Notes under the pieces: generated by a model
The model's input: only the letters and a program-made list of their open reading frames with translations
Database searches by the model: none
Told to the model about the DNA's origin: nothing
In this document: positions 11,474 to 21,558 of the stretch, piece by piece
Position numbering within the stretch: the stretch's first letter is position 1
Layout of the letters: each line of letters starts with the position of its first letter
Translations under genes and position numbers: made by a program
Assembly: GCA_037974665.1 (NCBI GenBank)
Contig: CM075766.1
Location: forward strand, 48,721,569-48,785,568
Source: Ehretia macrophylla
Lineage: Eukaryota; Streptophyta; Magnoliopsida; Boraginales; Ehretiaceae
Length of the DNA stretch: 64,000 nt
Reading direction: 5' to 3'

Positions 11474-13860
11474 TGTGAAATCCCATTTTTTTGCTTATCT
11501 CGTTTTACGTGCTATACCTCGTTTTGCGTGCATATGACCTGTTTATGTGCTATAGGATCTAGGAAGCTATAATTTTGATGTCAATACTCCTAATACGTGC
11601 TAAATGTGCATTCATGAAATTTTCATCAAAAACGGGATCATAAATTTTATCGTCGATTTTTAGTGAATAGTATTTTCGAAACACGTCTGCTAAAATTTTG
11701 AAACTGGTCTTTTTAACCCTTCTAGACCTAGTCCACGGACTCTAATAGACCTGTGTTTGATGAAAACGGTTTTAAAATCGGCTTAAGAATTTATTAGGAT
11801 TTTTACACCGACTTTTGTAAAAAATCGAGTTTTAAGCCGACTCGAGTGGAATTCTTTGAATGTAAAACTTCTTATCACCTAAAAATAATCCACTTGAGAT
11901 ATCTTGGGGTTTGCATAATTATTTTGAGCCTTGGTGAGTAATAAAATGCCTTTAAAGTCAATAAAATACTAAAAATAATAAGTTTTACTAACTTAAACTA
12001 TTTTATATATTAACTAATTTGCCTCACATTAGTTACACACACTCACATAACACAAAAACATACCCAATTGCACACACAAGGCCGAGAGAAAGAAGGAGAA
12101 AAAGAAAAGAGAATTTTCAAGGTTTTTCAATCAAATTTTCAAAGAAAAACTTGGTTTTTGTCCGTAAAACTTCGCACCGACTTGGATTCCGCTTGTTGGG
12201 CACGCACTTCACGCATCCCTAGGCTTTTATCGCATCAAAGGTGAGAGAAAAATTCTAGATCTCAAAATGTCATTTTTATGTTTTTGCGTATAAATGAAAT
12301 TTGAACCGTTAGAATTGTAATCTGATGTTAGATTATTGCTCCTTGCATGCTAGGGATCGTTTAGTGGTAATACTACGAATTTCTGTCGGATGTAGCATAA
12401 TTTTTATTTTTCGGGTATTAAATTTTGATTAAATTGTTCAATGTTGAATTAATTGAGTTGTGATGATCGAAATCGATTGCCGTCGATTTCTAAATACTTG
12501 ATAATTACGTGGTAGCGCTGTTGTAATGCCGAATTTTCGATTACATTGTTCGTGTGAAAATCCAAAAAATTCAGCCTTGACACCTTAGGGTTTTAGGGTT
12601 ATCGGGCATGATTTGGAGGTGTTATGGTGCATTTCCGAGAGGGCTAATGTAGTAGGTTGAATGGGTGAGTGATAGAAACTGATTTGGCAATGTTTGGATT
12701 AGTAGATTGTAAGTTATGAATTTTAGAAGTTTAGGTTGTCATTCTTTAATTTCTTGAACGATGCCTTTAGATAATTGGGTGGTGTTTGAGTGTTGAATGG
12801 TGAGTTGTTGATGAGTAATTTAGGGTTTAATTGTGTATATAATGCATGTCCAGTTAGATGGCCTACTTTGTCATCTAACTAAGTTATTGTTGTTTAAATG
12901 ATAATTGATGCTATCAATGATGAATAAATGATGATTGATTGATGATTGATTGATGATTGATGATGATTATGGAGTCTTGGTATGTGTGTGCCACCTCTCG
13001 GGCAGCGTTGGGCTGTCGGGTTGATAACTGCATGACTGTCAGGGGCTACCCCGAGCTCACATGACGGAGGTGTCATGGAGGGAGGGGCTAGTGAGGTACC
13101 TCGGGTGCGTGAGTAATGGGGAGTTATAAGAAGAATGGTTGAGATCGTGATGGCGTTTGGAGCTACACCAAATAGAGTATCCTTTATTGAATGGTTATAT
13201 AGTTATGTGATGATACTATTATTTATGTTATTGTGTGTTTACTGACTCAAATGATTATTCCAAGGAGTTTAGTAGACCTTGCTCGAGATCTATCGGATCC
13301 TCACTGGGCTTATTTATATAAGCTCACTCTCTATTATTGCATGCTTACAGGTGTTGCAGAGCCGGATTACGGGTACGTGCCTCCTGAGGAGGAAAATGTG
13401 CCTTACGTGGACGAGTCATATGTTCCAGAGTCTTATCCGTGATTCTGTGCTGTTATTTATCATGTATATTAGTTTAGTAGCCTTTTCTATGCTTATAGTT
13501 TTGTTGTATAGGATGCTGAAAAGAATATAAATTAGTTGTTACTATTCTAGCAGCTTCTTTTGTCTATGGTTAAGTTGTTAGATGGGTCTCAACTTATTTT
13601 TGAAATGTATGATAAGGTTGAGGTATTGTATGTTATGTTGGAACGGAGGCAGATAACGAGGACTGATTATTGTATATTACAGTTATGTTGTGTGTTGTTA
13701 TGCTGTTGAGGAGTTGTTGTTTGTATGGTTATGGAATTGGATGTTTAATGTTATTAATGAGGTTGGTTTAGAACCTCGGTATTCTATTTACTGTCGTTAT
13801 ACTGCCGAAATCCCGTTGCGTCCTGACTGATTGTAGGTGGGGTCGAGTTGGGGCGTGACA
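11474..13860 (+). repeat. 3' LTR of A1 (2387 bp)
   Basis: It opens TGTGAAATCCC and ends GGGGCGTGACA, closely matching the 5' LTR at 4088-6463. The donor-like AAAG/GTGAGAG is at 12241 and the acceptor-like TTACAG ends at 13350. Confidence 0.93.
13305..13442 (+). other. LTR hairpin, acceptor-like site and acidic mini-exon (A1 3' LTR)
   Basis: Stem TGGGCTT (13305-13311) and AAGCTCA (13320-13326). The frame from 13350 to the TGA at 13440-13442 encodes the same 30-residue acidic peptide as the 5' LTR apart from one Ser/Pro difference. Confidence 0.5.
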
Positions 13861-13944
13861 CTGTTCATGCCATTTGGTCTCAAGAATGCACCGTCCGAGT
13901 TCCAACACATAATGGATGATGTGTAGCGACCCCTTGCGCGAATG
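13861..13944 (+). pseudogene. Short + strand pararetroviral RT fragment
   Basis: About 75 bp match the viral RT at 47135-47215 (CATGCCATT, CTCAAGAATGCACCG) in + orientation. It then joins - strand viral leader near 13945. This marks an inversion junction inside the viral DNA, next to the A1 insertion site. Confidence 0.7.
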
Positions 13945-14441
13945 ATCTGATTCCACTAAGGGGAAGGGAAGGAGTGGCAGGCATAAGACATAGCTAAAGG
14001 CTAAGGGTAGAAAGAAGGAAGATGTAAGCTGTTGAGAGAAAGAAAGATGTGTTTCAATCCAAATCTGACTCTGCCCCTTTAGTCAGGGGTTCTTCATTAT
14101 TTAAAGGCAAACGATTACAAAGCCTAATAATACAAACGGAATCTACACTATTCCTGACAAGGACTAAAGCAACTTCCATTAATAAAGAAAAATATGACAC
14201 GACATAAAGAGATTCCTAAAAATTCACAATGAGACAAACTTGACGCGACTAAAGCGGTTTCCTTTAATAAAGGAAATCTCACTTATTACAAACAGACAAA
14301 CGAGACATGACCTAAAGGGAATCTGAAGTGACAAAAGATTCCCGTCATATCCTATTATTACAACATGACAAACCTATTTACATGACACGAGGCTTCGTCA
14401 TGGGGTCCACCCGGGATTCCTGGAATCCTATCTGCAATGAG
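13945..14441 (-). other. Pararetroviral intergenic leader downstream of V2
   Basis: This is the leader/promoter segment with the TGACG-type palindrome (around 14380-14400) and the TATTTA promoter region near 14095. The primer-binding site is cut at the junction: only CCACTAAGG remains near 13951. Confidence 0.75.
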
Positions 14442-17400
14442 TCACCATCTGTCATTATTGAGATTGATATCATCCCACCATTCCTGACTGTTTTGGCCAA
14501 GATCTCCCATCCACGGGTCGTAGTCATAATTATTGAAATCAAGAACTGTATCCCATGGTTCTTCATGTTGGGGATTGTGACGAACAACGTTGCGAACATA
14601 AAAGACAGAGGATAACAGATTCTTCTGAGCTTGATCTCAACGAATTCTTCAAAGAAATCAGTGATTTGGCTTCTGGCGAATGATCGGAGTATCTTTAGCT
14701 TGAGCTCCTAAGGGAGGGCTGCGAGAAATGGTGCTTGTTAGTCTGGACTCAAGTCATAAAATGTCTGAGACTGTCCATCAGTGGGATCTGGATTTGAGCT
14801 AGAACTTCCTGGAATAAGACCTGGAACAAGGGAAGATGGAAGTGTGCGACCATTTGGATTTACCATGCATACAACTTTTTTGGATGGCTTATAGATCTGT
14901 CCTTGGGTAAAGGTAGCTTGGGAAGTGGTAAGGATTGGTTGTTTAGTGGTTTTGGGTATTTTGGCTATGGAGAGGTTTGGTTCAGAATTAGAGGATTCGG
15001 ATTCTGAGGTGAGATCTGAGGATGAGGCTGTATCAAGGTTAAAGACGGCTTGATCTGGTTCGGAAGTCCATGTGTATAGCTGGTCATCAAAGTTTTGAGT
15101 TGAAATAAACTAAACAAGCTTGGTTGGTAGCTTCTTGGACTTCTTGAGGTAACAATCCTTTGCAAAATGTCATTTCTTTCCACAAAGAAAACACTTAGTG
15201 GAAGAAGAGGGTTTTGATCTTCTCTTCACAAATCTGAATTTCTTGAAAGGTTTTCTGGACTTGTGAAACCTTTTCTGATGTTTGTGGTTCTTGTATTTGT
15301 GACACGAACATGGAGAGTGACTGTAAGTGTGACAGCCAAACTGTTGGAAATCTTTTATGCAAAAGGTATCCATTGTTTTCTGCTCGTTGCTCTTGAGGAG
15401 CTTGCCAAGTCGCTTGGACTCGTACTGATCTTGAATGAGTTTTCTGGCCATCTGGTACAAGTGAGCAAGTGATCTGCAATAATGGCTCGTTTGAACTATA
15501 TTTCGAGCAATTCAGGAAGTGGTTGTGGCATGTTGAAGACAAACGCCTTCTTGATGGTTTCTGTATTTTTTCCAAAGGTAAAATATAGAGCTTCCTATCT
15601 GAGATAGTAATCTCCAAGTTTTGCAACACCACAGCATTTGTTGAGTAAGAACTCCAATTCTGCCTTTTCAATCTCTTGGGCTGTTTGTCCTACGAAAATG
15701 GTTCGTTGACATCTTAGGAATATCTGAATAGGATCTGCATCATTCAGGATGATCTGTCTTCCTTCTTCTGACAGCATTCTTGTCCACCAACTGCGAAGTG
15801 ATCCTGTAAAAGCAACAACAAGACGGTCAATGATATCTCATATTTTAATAGTAGGATTTCGGAGAGATTCTCCATTTATCCATGCATTCATTTTCTCAAG
15901 ATATTTGAGTCTGTCATCAGGAGGAATTGGATCAATATTCTAGAATTGCTTGTGATCTGGAGCATATGGGATGGAAACTTTTCCTTCAATGTTTTGTTGT
16001 CTCTGAGGTTGCTGTTGTGGAACCTGTGTGACTTGTGCTTGTGGCGGTTGTTGGTTCCGATGTTCACCAGCTTGGGAAGTTTCTCCTTGGTCACTGGTGG
16101 TTTCTGAATCATCAGGATTAGTTTGTACTAGGTTATGTGTACGTGTTCTTGTGGTGTCCGTGTAGAACGGAGTCACAGGAGTTTGCATAAGAATTGGTCC
16201 TTTGTATGGTGGAATTGTCTAAGAGGATGAATCCTTCTCAAACGGATCAATGGAGTCAAAGGAAAAAATAACATAAGAAATTTCACTGGGACCTTCTTTC
16301 TCGTCTTCATCACCCCACCCAATTGGGATAATTTTCTCTTTGGAGAGATAATATGGAGGTGGTGTGAGATCAACCCAATTGGATTTTTCACAATTTCTAC
16401 TTGGTATCCAGACTGCATGATCTGGCTTTGGATTATGCTTCCAAGGATGAGAGGACTGCTTCTTTGGCTTAGCTGGCTATTTGAGCTTTTCAGCAAGTCG
16501 TTCTCTTTTTCTTTTGAACTCATCAGAATAAAGAAAATGCTTCTCGAAAGAAGATTTCTGCATGTTGATCATGTTGACGCTGTTCCAAGAACGAACTTGT
16601 CCGGAATGGTTCCGAACTGGAGCGGCTTTCTGCAGTTTTTTCCAGTTGATTGGAGTCTTCTGGTGGTATATGTGATTCTTGTAGAAAGCCTTGTGGAGGT
16701 CATTATACTGGTCATAACAACCTTGTCTGAGATGATCATGGGCCTGTTTTGTCCATGAAACATGTTCCTTGAGATCTGACCATATCTTTTGAATGGCAGC
16801 ATTCTGAGCTTTTGCATTCATGTTGCTCCAATTGATTGCTGACTCAATTTGTCCAACATCTTGTGGTCTGGTTTTGGTTACTTGCCATTTACCAACATAT
16901 GCATTGTCTGCTTCTCCTGTACAATAGATGTCTTCAGGAAAATTAATAGAACAGACATATCTAGAGGACCTAGATCTAGCAGCAAAGGGTTTTCTGACAC
17001 AGTGTGGACAGGACTGAGGATGTCCAGCAAGTTGGCATTTTTCATATGGTTCACCTGGTTGGGATCTGTTGGAAATGATATGGCAACACGACCTGGTTCT
17101 AGAGGATGTCTAGAGATTCTTGGTGAATCGTGGATGATTGGTCGGCTATGGCTTCTTTCATAATCATTTTTCGATCGAGGAGGGAAAGTGAGTTCATGTT
17201 TGGTGTAGATCTTTGGTTCACCAAACACGTGGACTCGAGGCTTACAATTGTGGTCCATGGAAAAGAGATGGGTTTGGACTTTATAGGTCATAGAATGATG
17301 GAGTGCAACAACAATTTCATTTGGGTTCATATCAGCTCCATAAAGTTGGATAAGCACCTGTATGGTTTGAGAAAGGGTAGGACGGGAAAGATCAAGGGTG

Positions 17401-17965
17401 AAGTTTGATTCAACCTGGATAAAGACATAGCCATTATGAAGACCTGCTTCAACGGCACAGATGAGTGCATCATCAAACTTATGCCACCTGGTATCTAGTA
17501 AAGAGACTAGACATGAAACATTCTTTCCGTCAAGGAAACTAGGCTGTAAGGCTAGACGAATAGCTCCAAGGTGTAAACCTTTGTAACCTTTCTGTCTATA
17601 TCTACGGAGATCAGGTTCAGAAAGTATAGGAAGATAGGTTTCTGAGCGGGTACAGAGACTATAGAGGATTTGTACACGGTTGTAAAAGTTGCTGGCTTGA
17701 TAGGTAATAGAGATTTGAACTTTTGTGTGAGTTAGGAAGTTTGGTAATATGAGTATGGGTTTAACGGAGAGAGTTTGAAGAGTTCTCCTGGTTTGGTAGA
17801 TGGAGGTGTTTGGGTTATGTCTACCTCATAGTGAGATGCGGAAGGATCAAGGGAAGTGACTTCAAAGTTGTTAGCAACAACTTCTTGTTCTAGCAGGGGA
17901 AGATCAGGCATGGTGGATACACTGGTCACGACTGGACTTACTGTGGCACTTACGATGCCTTTCAT
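14442..17965 (-). pseudogene. V2: endogenous pararetrovirus ORF with movement and coat protein, lacking protease-RT-RNase H
   Basis: Caulimoviridae-like polyprotein gene on the - strand, starting at ATG 17963-17965. The N-terminal domain (to about 17650) is followed by a movement-protein core (about 17640-16880) with the family's GLHLGAIRLAL-type signature, then the coat region (16821-15170) ending in a CX2CX4HX4C zinc knuckle (15152-15193). At about 14885 the frame jumps from just before the protease to the C-terminal tail after RNase H, so about 2 kb of enzymes are missing. Stops at 17732-17734 and 15170-15172 (inside the knuckle) and several phase shifts show it is dead. The tail (about 14530-14760) differs from V4 and V5. 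One-ORF order and domains resemble petuviruses or florendoviruses; the genus is not certain. Confidence 0.82.
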
Positions 17966-18433
17966 TCACTCTTTAACGGCTATTTCCCTATTGCCAAATA
18001 CTCTAGTGTTCAACACACAAGTATAGTTTAAGACCTTCAATACCCGAATAGGGAAGTATTATAGTTAACTAGGCTCTAAGACCACTAAGGGGAAGGGAAT
18101 GAGAGGGAGGCGGAAGACATGGCTAAAGGCTAAGTTTGAGAGAGGGAAGTAGAAGAAGTGTTTCAATCCAAATCTAACTCTGCCCCTTTAGTCAGGGGTT
18201 CTTCATTATTTATAGGCAAACGATTACAAAGCCTAATAATACAAGCGAAATGTTCACTATTCCTGACAAAGACTAAAGCAGCTCCATTTAATAAAGGAAA
18301 AGCTGACACGACATAAAGAGATTCCTAATAATTCACAATGAGACAAACCTGACACGACTAAAGTGGTTTCCTTTAATAAAGGAAATCTCACTTATTACAA
18401 ACAGACAAACGAGACATGATCTAAAGGAAATCT
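17966..18433 (-). other. Pararetroviral leader/promoter upstream of V2, cut by solo LTR E
   Basis: The leader carries the primer-binding site TGGTCTTAGAGC (- strand, 18073-18084) and the TATAAATA-type promoter box near 18210. It stops at 18433, where LTR E begins; the missing part resumes at 27787 after the duplicated AATCT. Confidence 0.8.
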
Positions 18434-18449
18434 TGTGAGGCCCGACCCT

Positions 18450-18740
18450 GAATAACGTGTCTTACCTCGATTTACGTGTCTTAGACCTAGAATTATAAGA
18501 CCGATCTTGGATTACGTGTCATGTCTTGATTTTTTTGCATGCCTCGTCATACATGCCTTGACCTATAATTGTATGCCCTAATCCTCGATTTATGTGCGAC
18601 ACCTCGTTATTCGTGCACTAACCTTAAACTACGTGCCTTAACCTAGATACAAGAGTCGTACCTTGATTTTCGTGCATTGCATTGAATTGTGTGCCCTACA
18701 TTGGTTTACATGCATTCACCTTGTAATGCGTGTCTGTACG
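18450..18740 (+). repeat. Degenerate short repeats in U3 of LTR E
   Basis: Units of about 20-30 bp of the form CCTCGATTTACGTG(C/T)CTTA recur about ten times in degraded form. Several keep the ACGTG core, which is the core of G-box/ABRE-type bZIP sites. The starts of the A-family LTRs carry two to four units of the same kind. Confidence 0.5.
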
Positions 18741-19764
18741 CTAATCAATAAAGATTCCTACACAAAGCACTAGATAATAAAATAAACCTACAGAATCCAC
18801 TAACCATTATTATATTCCTAATTCAAATCCTACAAATTTCATTAACTATAAAATAACATTAAATTATTCATAAACATTCCACTAACATTATTTTAATCCT
18901 AATTCAAATTCACTACAAGACAAAATCCTATCATCACCCAAACCATCCCCAATATAATATACCTAATCACATTTTCCTACAAAACCCACTAACTATTAAT
19001 ACTATACTTTAATCCTAATTCAACCCACTAGAAGACAAACAACCCAACATTCTCTTACACACAATTATAATTTAAACTCACACAAGACACAAAAAAAAAA
19101 AAAACATTCCTATGACAACACTAAACACAAGACTCATAAAAATACACTTTGTAAGAGCTTTATGCACATTTTCATGCCTAGAGTTCAACAAAAGCTTATT
19201 ATATTCCATTGCTTAGTTCTTATCACCCATACACTCATTCAAAACAAGAAAAATCAGATTTAGAGAGGGTAAGGGTCGTGCAAGAGAGGAAGAGAAAGAA
19301 GAAGAGGGAGAGAAGGAGAAAGAAAGAAAGAAGGAGAAGAAAAGAAAGGCTTTGGCTAGCTAGTTTCAATCTTTGCATTTGCTTGCTTCAATTCTTGCTT
19401 AATCTTCATCAAGGTGAGGGTTCTAAACTATTTTTAAAGTATTTTCAAAGGTTCATAAGCATGATATGTGATTATATAGCCATGCATGTGAAGATATATG
19501 CTAATACTTGCTAGTATAACTTCATTAAGGTCTATGTTACGCACTGTTCTTGCATGGACGATTTAATATAGTAAACATGCTTAGATATGCATGATATTTG
19601 GATATGTTGTATTTAAGAAGTAGAATAACAACATTCATGTTGATAGTATCTTTGGATTTTGAAGTGCAAAGTGGTTTTCAAGCCATGCAAGTAAGTATTA
19701 CTAATCTGCCGAGTTTACTGACCCTTTTGTTCGAAGCATTTTTAAGATAGCAAATGATGTTAAA

Positions 19765-20105
19765 AATGCATGAAACTTGGCAAGTCACTATATTTGCCAT
19801 TTATGAACATATTTTTCAGAAATAGGATCGGGCTAATTTTGAGTTTAAGACCCCCAAAATTGGAAAATATCGTAATATGTCTAAATCTGGATAACTTGGA
19901 AATGTGAAATATGTTCCTGGCAGCTTTCTGACCTTGTAGAATGCAACGTTTTTGGCATAGTTAACGATCACAAAAATGCATACAATTTGGTATTTTACTA
20001 TATTTTTCAGTTTTGAACATATCTTACAGAAATAGGCTAAGGCTAATTTTGACTTTAAGACCCTCAAAAATGGAAAATATCGAAATGTGTATGAAACTGG
20101 ACAAT
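19765..20105 (+). repeat. Two-copy tandem repeat in LTR E (period about 207 bp)
   Basis: The stretch beginning AATGCATGAAACTTGG (19767) recurs as AATGCATACAATTTGG (about 19975). Both copies continue through CAGAAATAGG, GGCTAATTTTGA and GGAAAATATCG. Confidence 0.6.
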
Positions 20106-21444
20106 TTTGCATAGCCTCATGGTTTTGGTCATAACTCCTAAGTCCGAACTCGGAATGCACCGAGGTTTGTTCCTAGATTTAAAGAACTCATTAAGCTTCA
20201 ATTAGAAATTTGGTTCACTGAATTTGGAGGTTATTTTCTTGGCTAAATGAATAAGGAAAAATAGACCATTACAGTAGGGTTTTTGCTTGGTAATATGCTT
20301 TAAATCATGTTGAAATTTTACTTGAGGTATTGAATGTTTGGAATTGTGAAAAATTTGAAGTTGCATGGGCTGTTGTTTTGGTTGAGGTTGCTTAAATTAG
20401 TTGATGCATGGCTTAGGTTCGTCACATGACGAATTCTTGGTTGATCGTACGTGTGAGCATGAATTGAGGCCTATTGCTTATGAACGCTTGCTAGATGATT
20501 ATCCTATGGTTAAATGAACTTATTTGAGTAGTCAATAGGCTTTCCAATAATCTCTAAGTATGCATGAAATGATTTAAGTGATTCTTGTGGTTCTTAGCAA
20601 GTTAAACCAACACCCGAGCATGCCCATTGTAAACCCTAATGGCTACTTAGACTCCCAAGTCATAAACCACTCTTGTGTGACTTATAATTAATGTTGAGAA
20701 ATGTTAATGGACTGCCCGGAATTGTCTTTATAGCCCTAAGCATGATTGTTGATGATTACATGTCAATAAGTTAACTATTCTTGCACCCGGTTTTGGGTAA
20801 AGTGTCGAAGCATGCTCGTATGATCTCAACACTAGATATATGAACTAAAATGAGCTATATGACTTATTTTATATGGTGTTACTTGGCTGCCCGTTAAATG
20901 TTCATATGCTTCTAAGTGTTCTACAAAGTGAAATTGTCACGCCCCGACCCAACCCCCAAGCTAAAGGTTAAGTCCGGACCCGACACACGGACAGAGTCTC
21001 CCCTGTACCGTGGACATTCCAAAAACCTGTAAACACTTAAACAAAGTCCCAACAATACAATACAAGCTTTTCTTAATTAAACAACAAAGCTATAAGGCCA
21101 TCCGAGCCTTATGGTACACAATAGCTCCAAAACACACAAGCATGCGAGAACTTGTTGTCAGCATAGTTTTATAATCATGACATTCTAGGAAATCAATAAA
21201 ACAACTTAAAGGATAATGCATTCTACATTAACCATCCACTCCCAAGCATGCAAGGAAATAAAGGCAAGAATAAAAGTTATTACAAGACATGGCTTCCAAT
21301 TCTACACCACAATCTATTATCCTTCAACTTGCACAACAAACATATACATAGCCCTTAGGCCACAAAATAGTACATAAAACAATTAGTTGAACTTTCCACA
21401 TAGCAGCAAATTCATTAACCACCTCAAGCTATCAGGCACAGCAA

Positions 21445-21558
21445 CTAAGGTAAAGGCTCAATCTGAACTTCTTCTTCCTCAACTAACTCAACAAGCTGGG
21501 GATCACCCTCAGCGTCTCCTGAAACAGATATCGAGGTATGAGCAACCACTATTGCCCA
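21445..21558 (-). other. LTR hairpin, acceptor-like site and acidic mini-exon (LTR C)
   Basis: On the - strand: stem TGGGCAA (21558-21552) and TTGCTCA (21545-21539), then GTTTCAG ending at 21519, then a frame of 23 codons from 21516 to the TAG at 21447-21445. It reads DAEGDPQLVELVEEEEVQ followed by five more residues. The intron phase equals that of the A family. The donor-like G/GTGAGGG is at 22851. Confidence 0.5.

Larger units (their letters stand above)
4088..13860 (+). mobile_element. Element A1: full-length Del/Tekay-like Ty3/gypsy retrotransposon (9773 bp)
   Basis: Both LTRs, a tRNA-Met primer-binding site, gag, pol and a polypurine tract are present in order. The 5-bp target duplication CTGTT (4083-4087 and 13861-13865) is exact. 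The two LTRs look nearly identical by eye, which suggests a fairly recent insertion. Yet gag has two internal stops beyond the gag/pol UAG, RT carries a frameshift, and integrase carries a stop plus a frameshift. The element must therefore have moved using proteins from elsewhere or decayed quickly. The flanks are different, non-adjacent parts of the virus, so the target was already a rearranged viral junction. Confidence 0.95.

Noticed and set aside
13402-13530. ATG-started hydrophobic frame in the A1 LTRs that could be a membrane peptide
   Set aside because: In the left-edge LTR this frame ends after about 16 codons, and third-position changes favour the overlapping acidic frame instead.
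15195-17163. Several + strand open frames over V2
   Set aside because: They are shadows of the - strand viral ORF.
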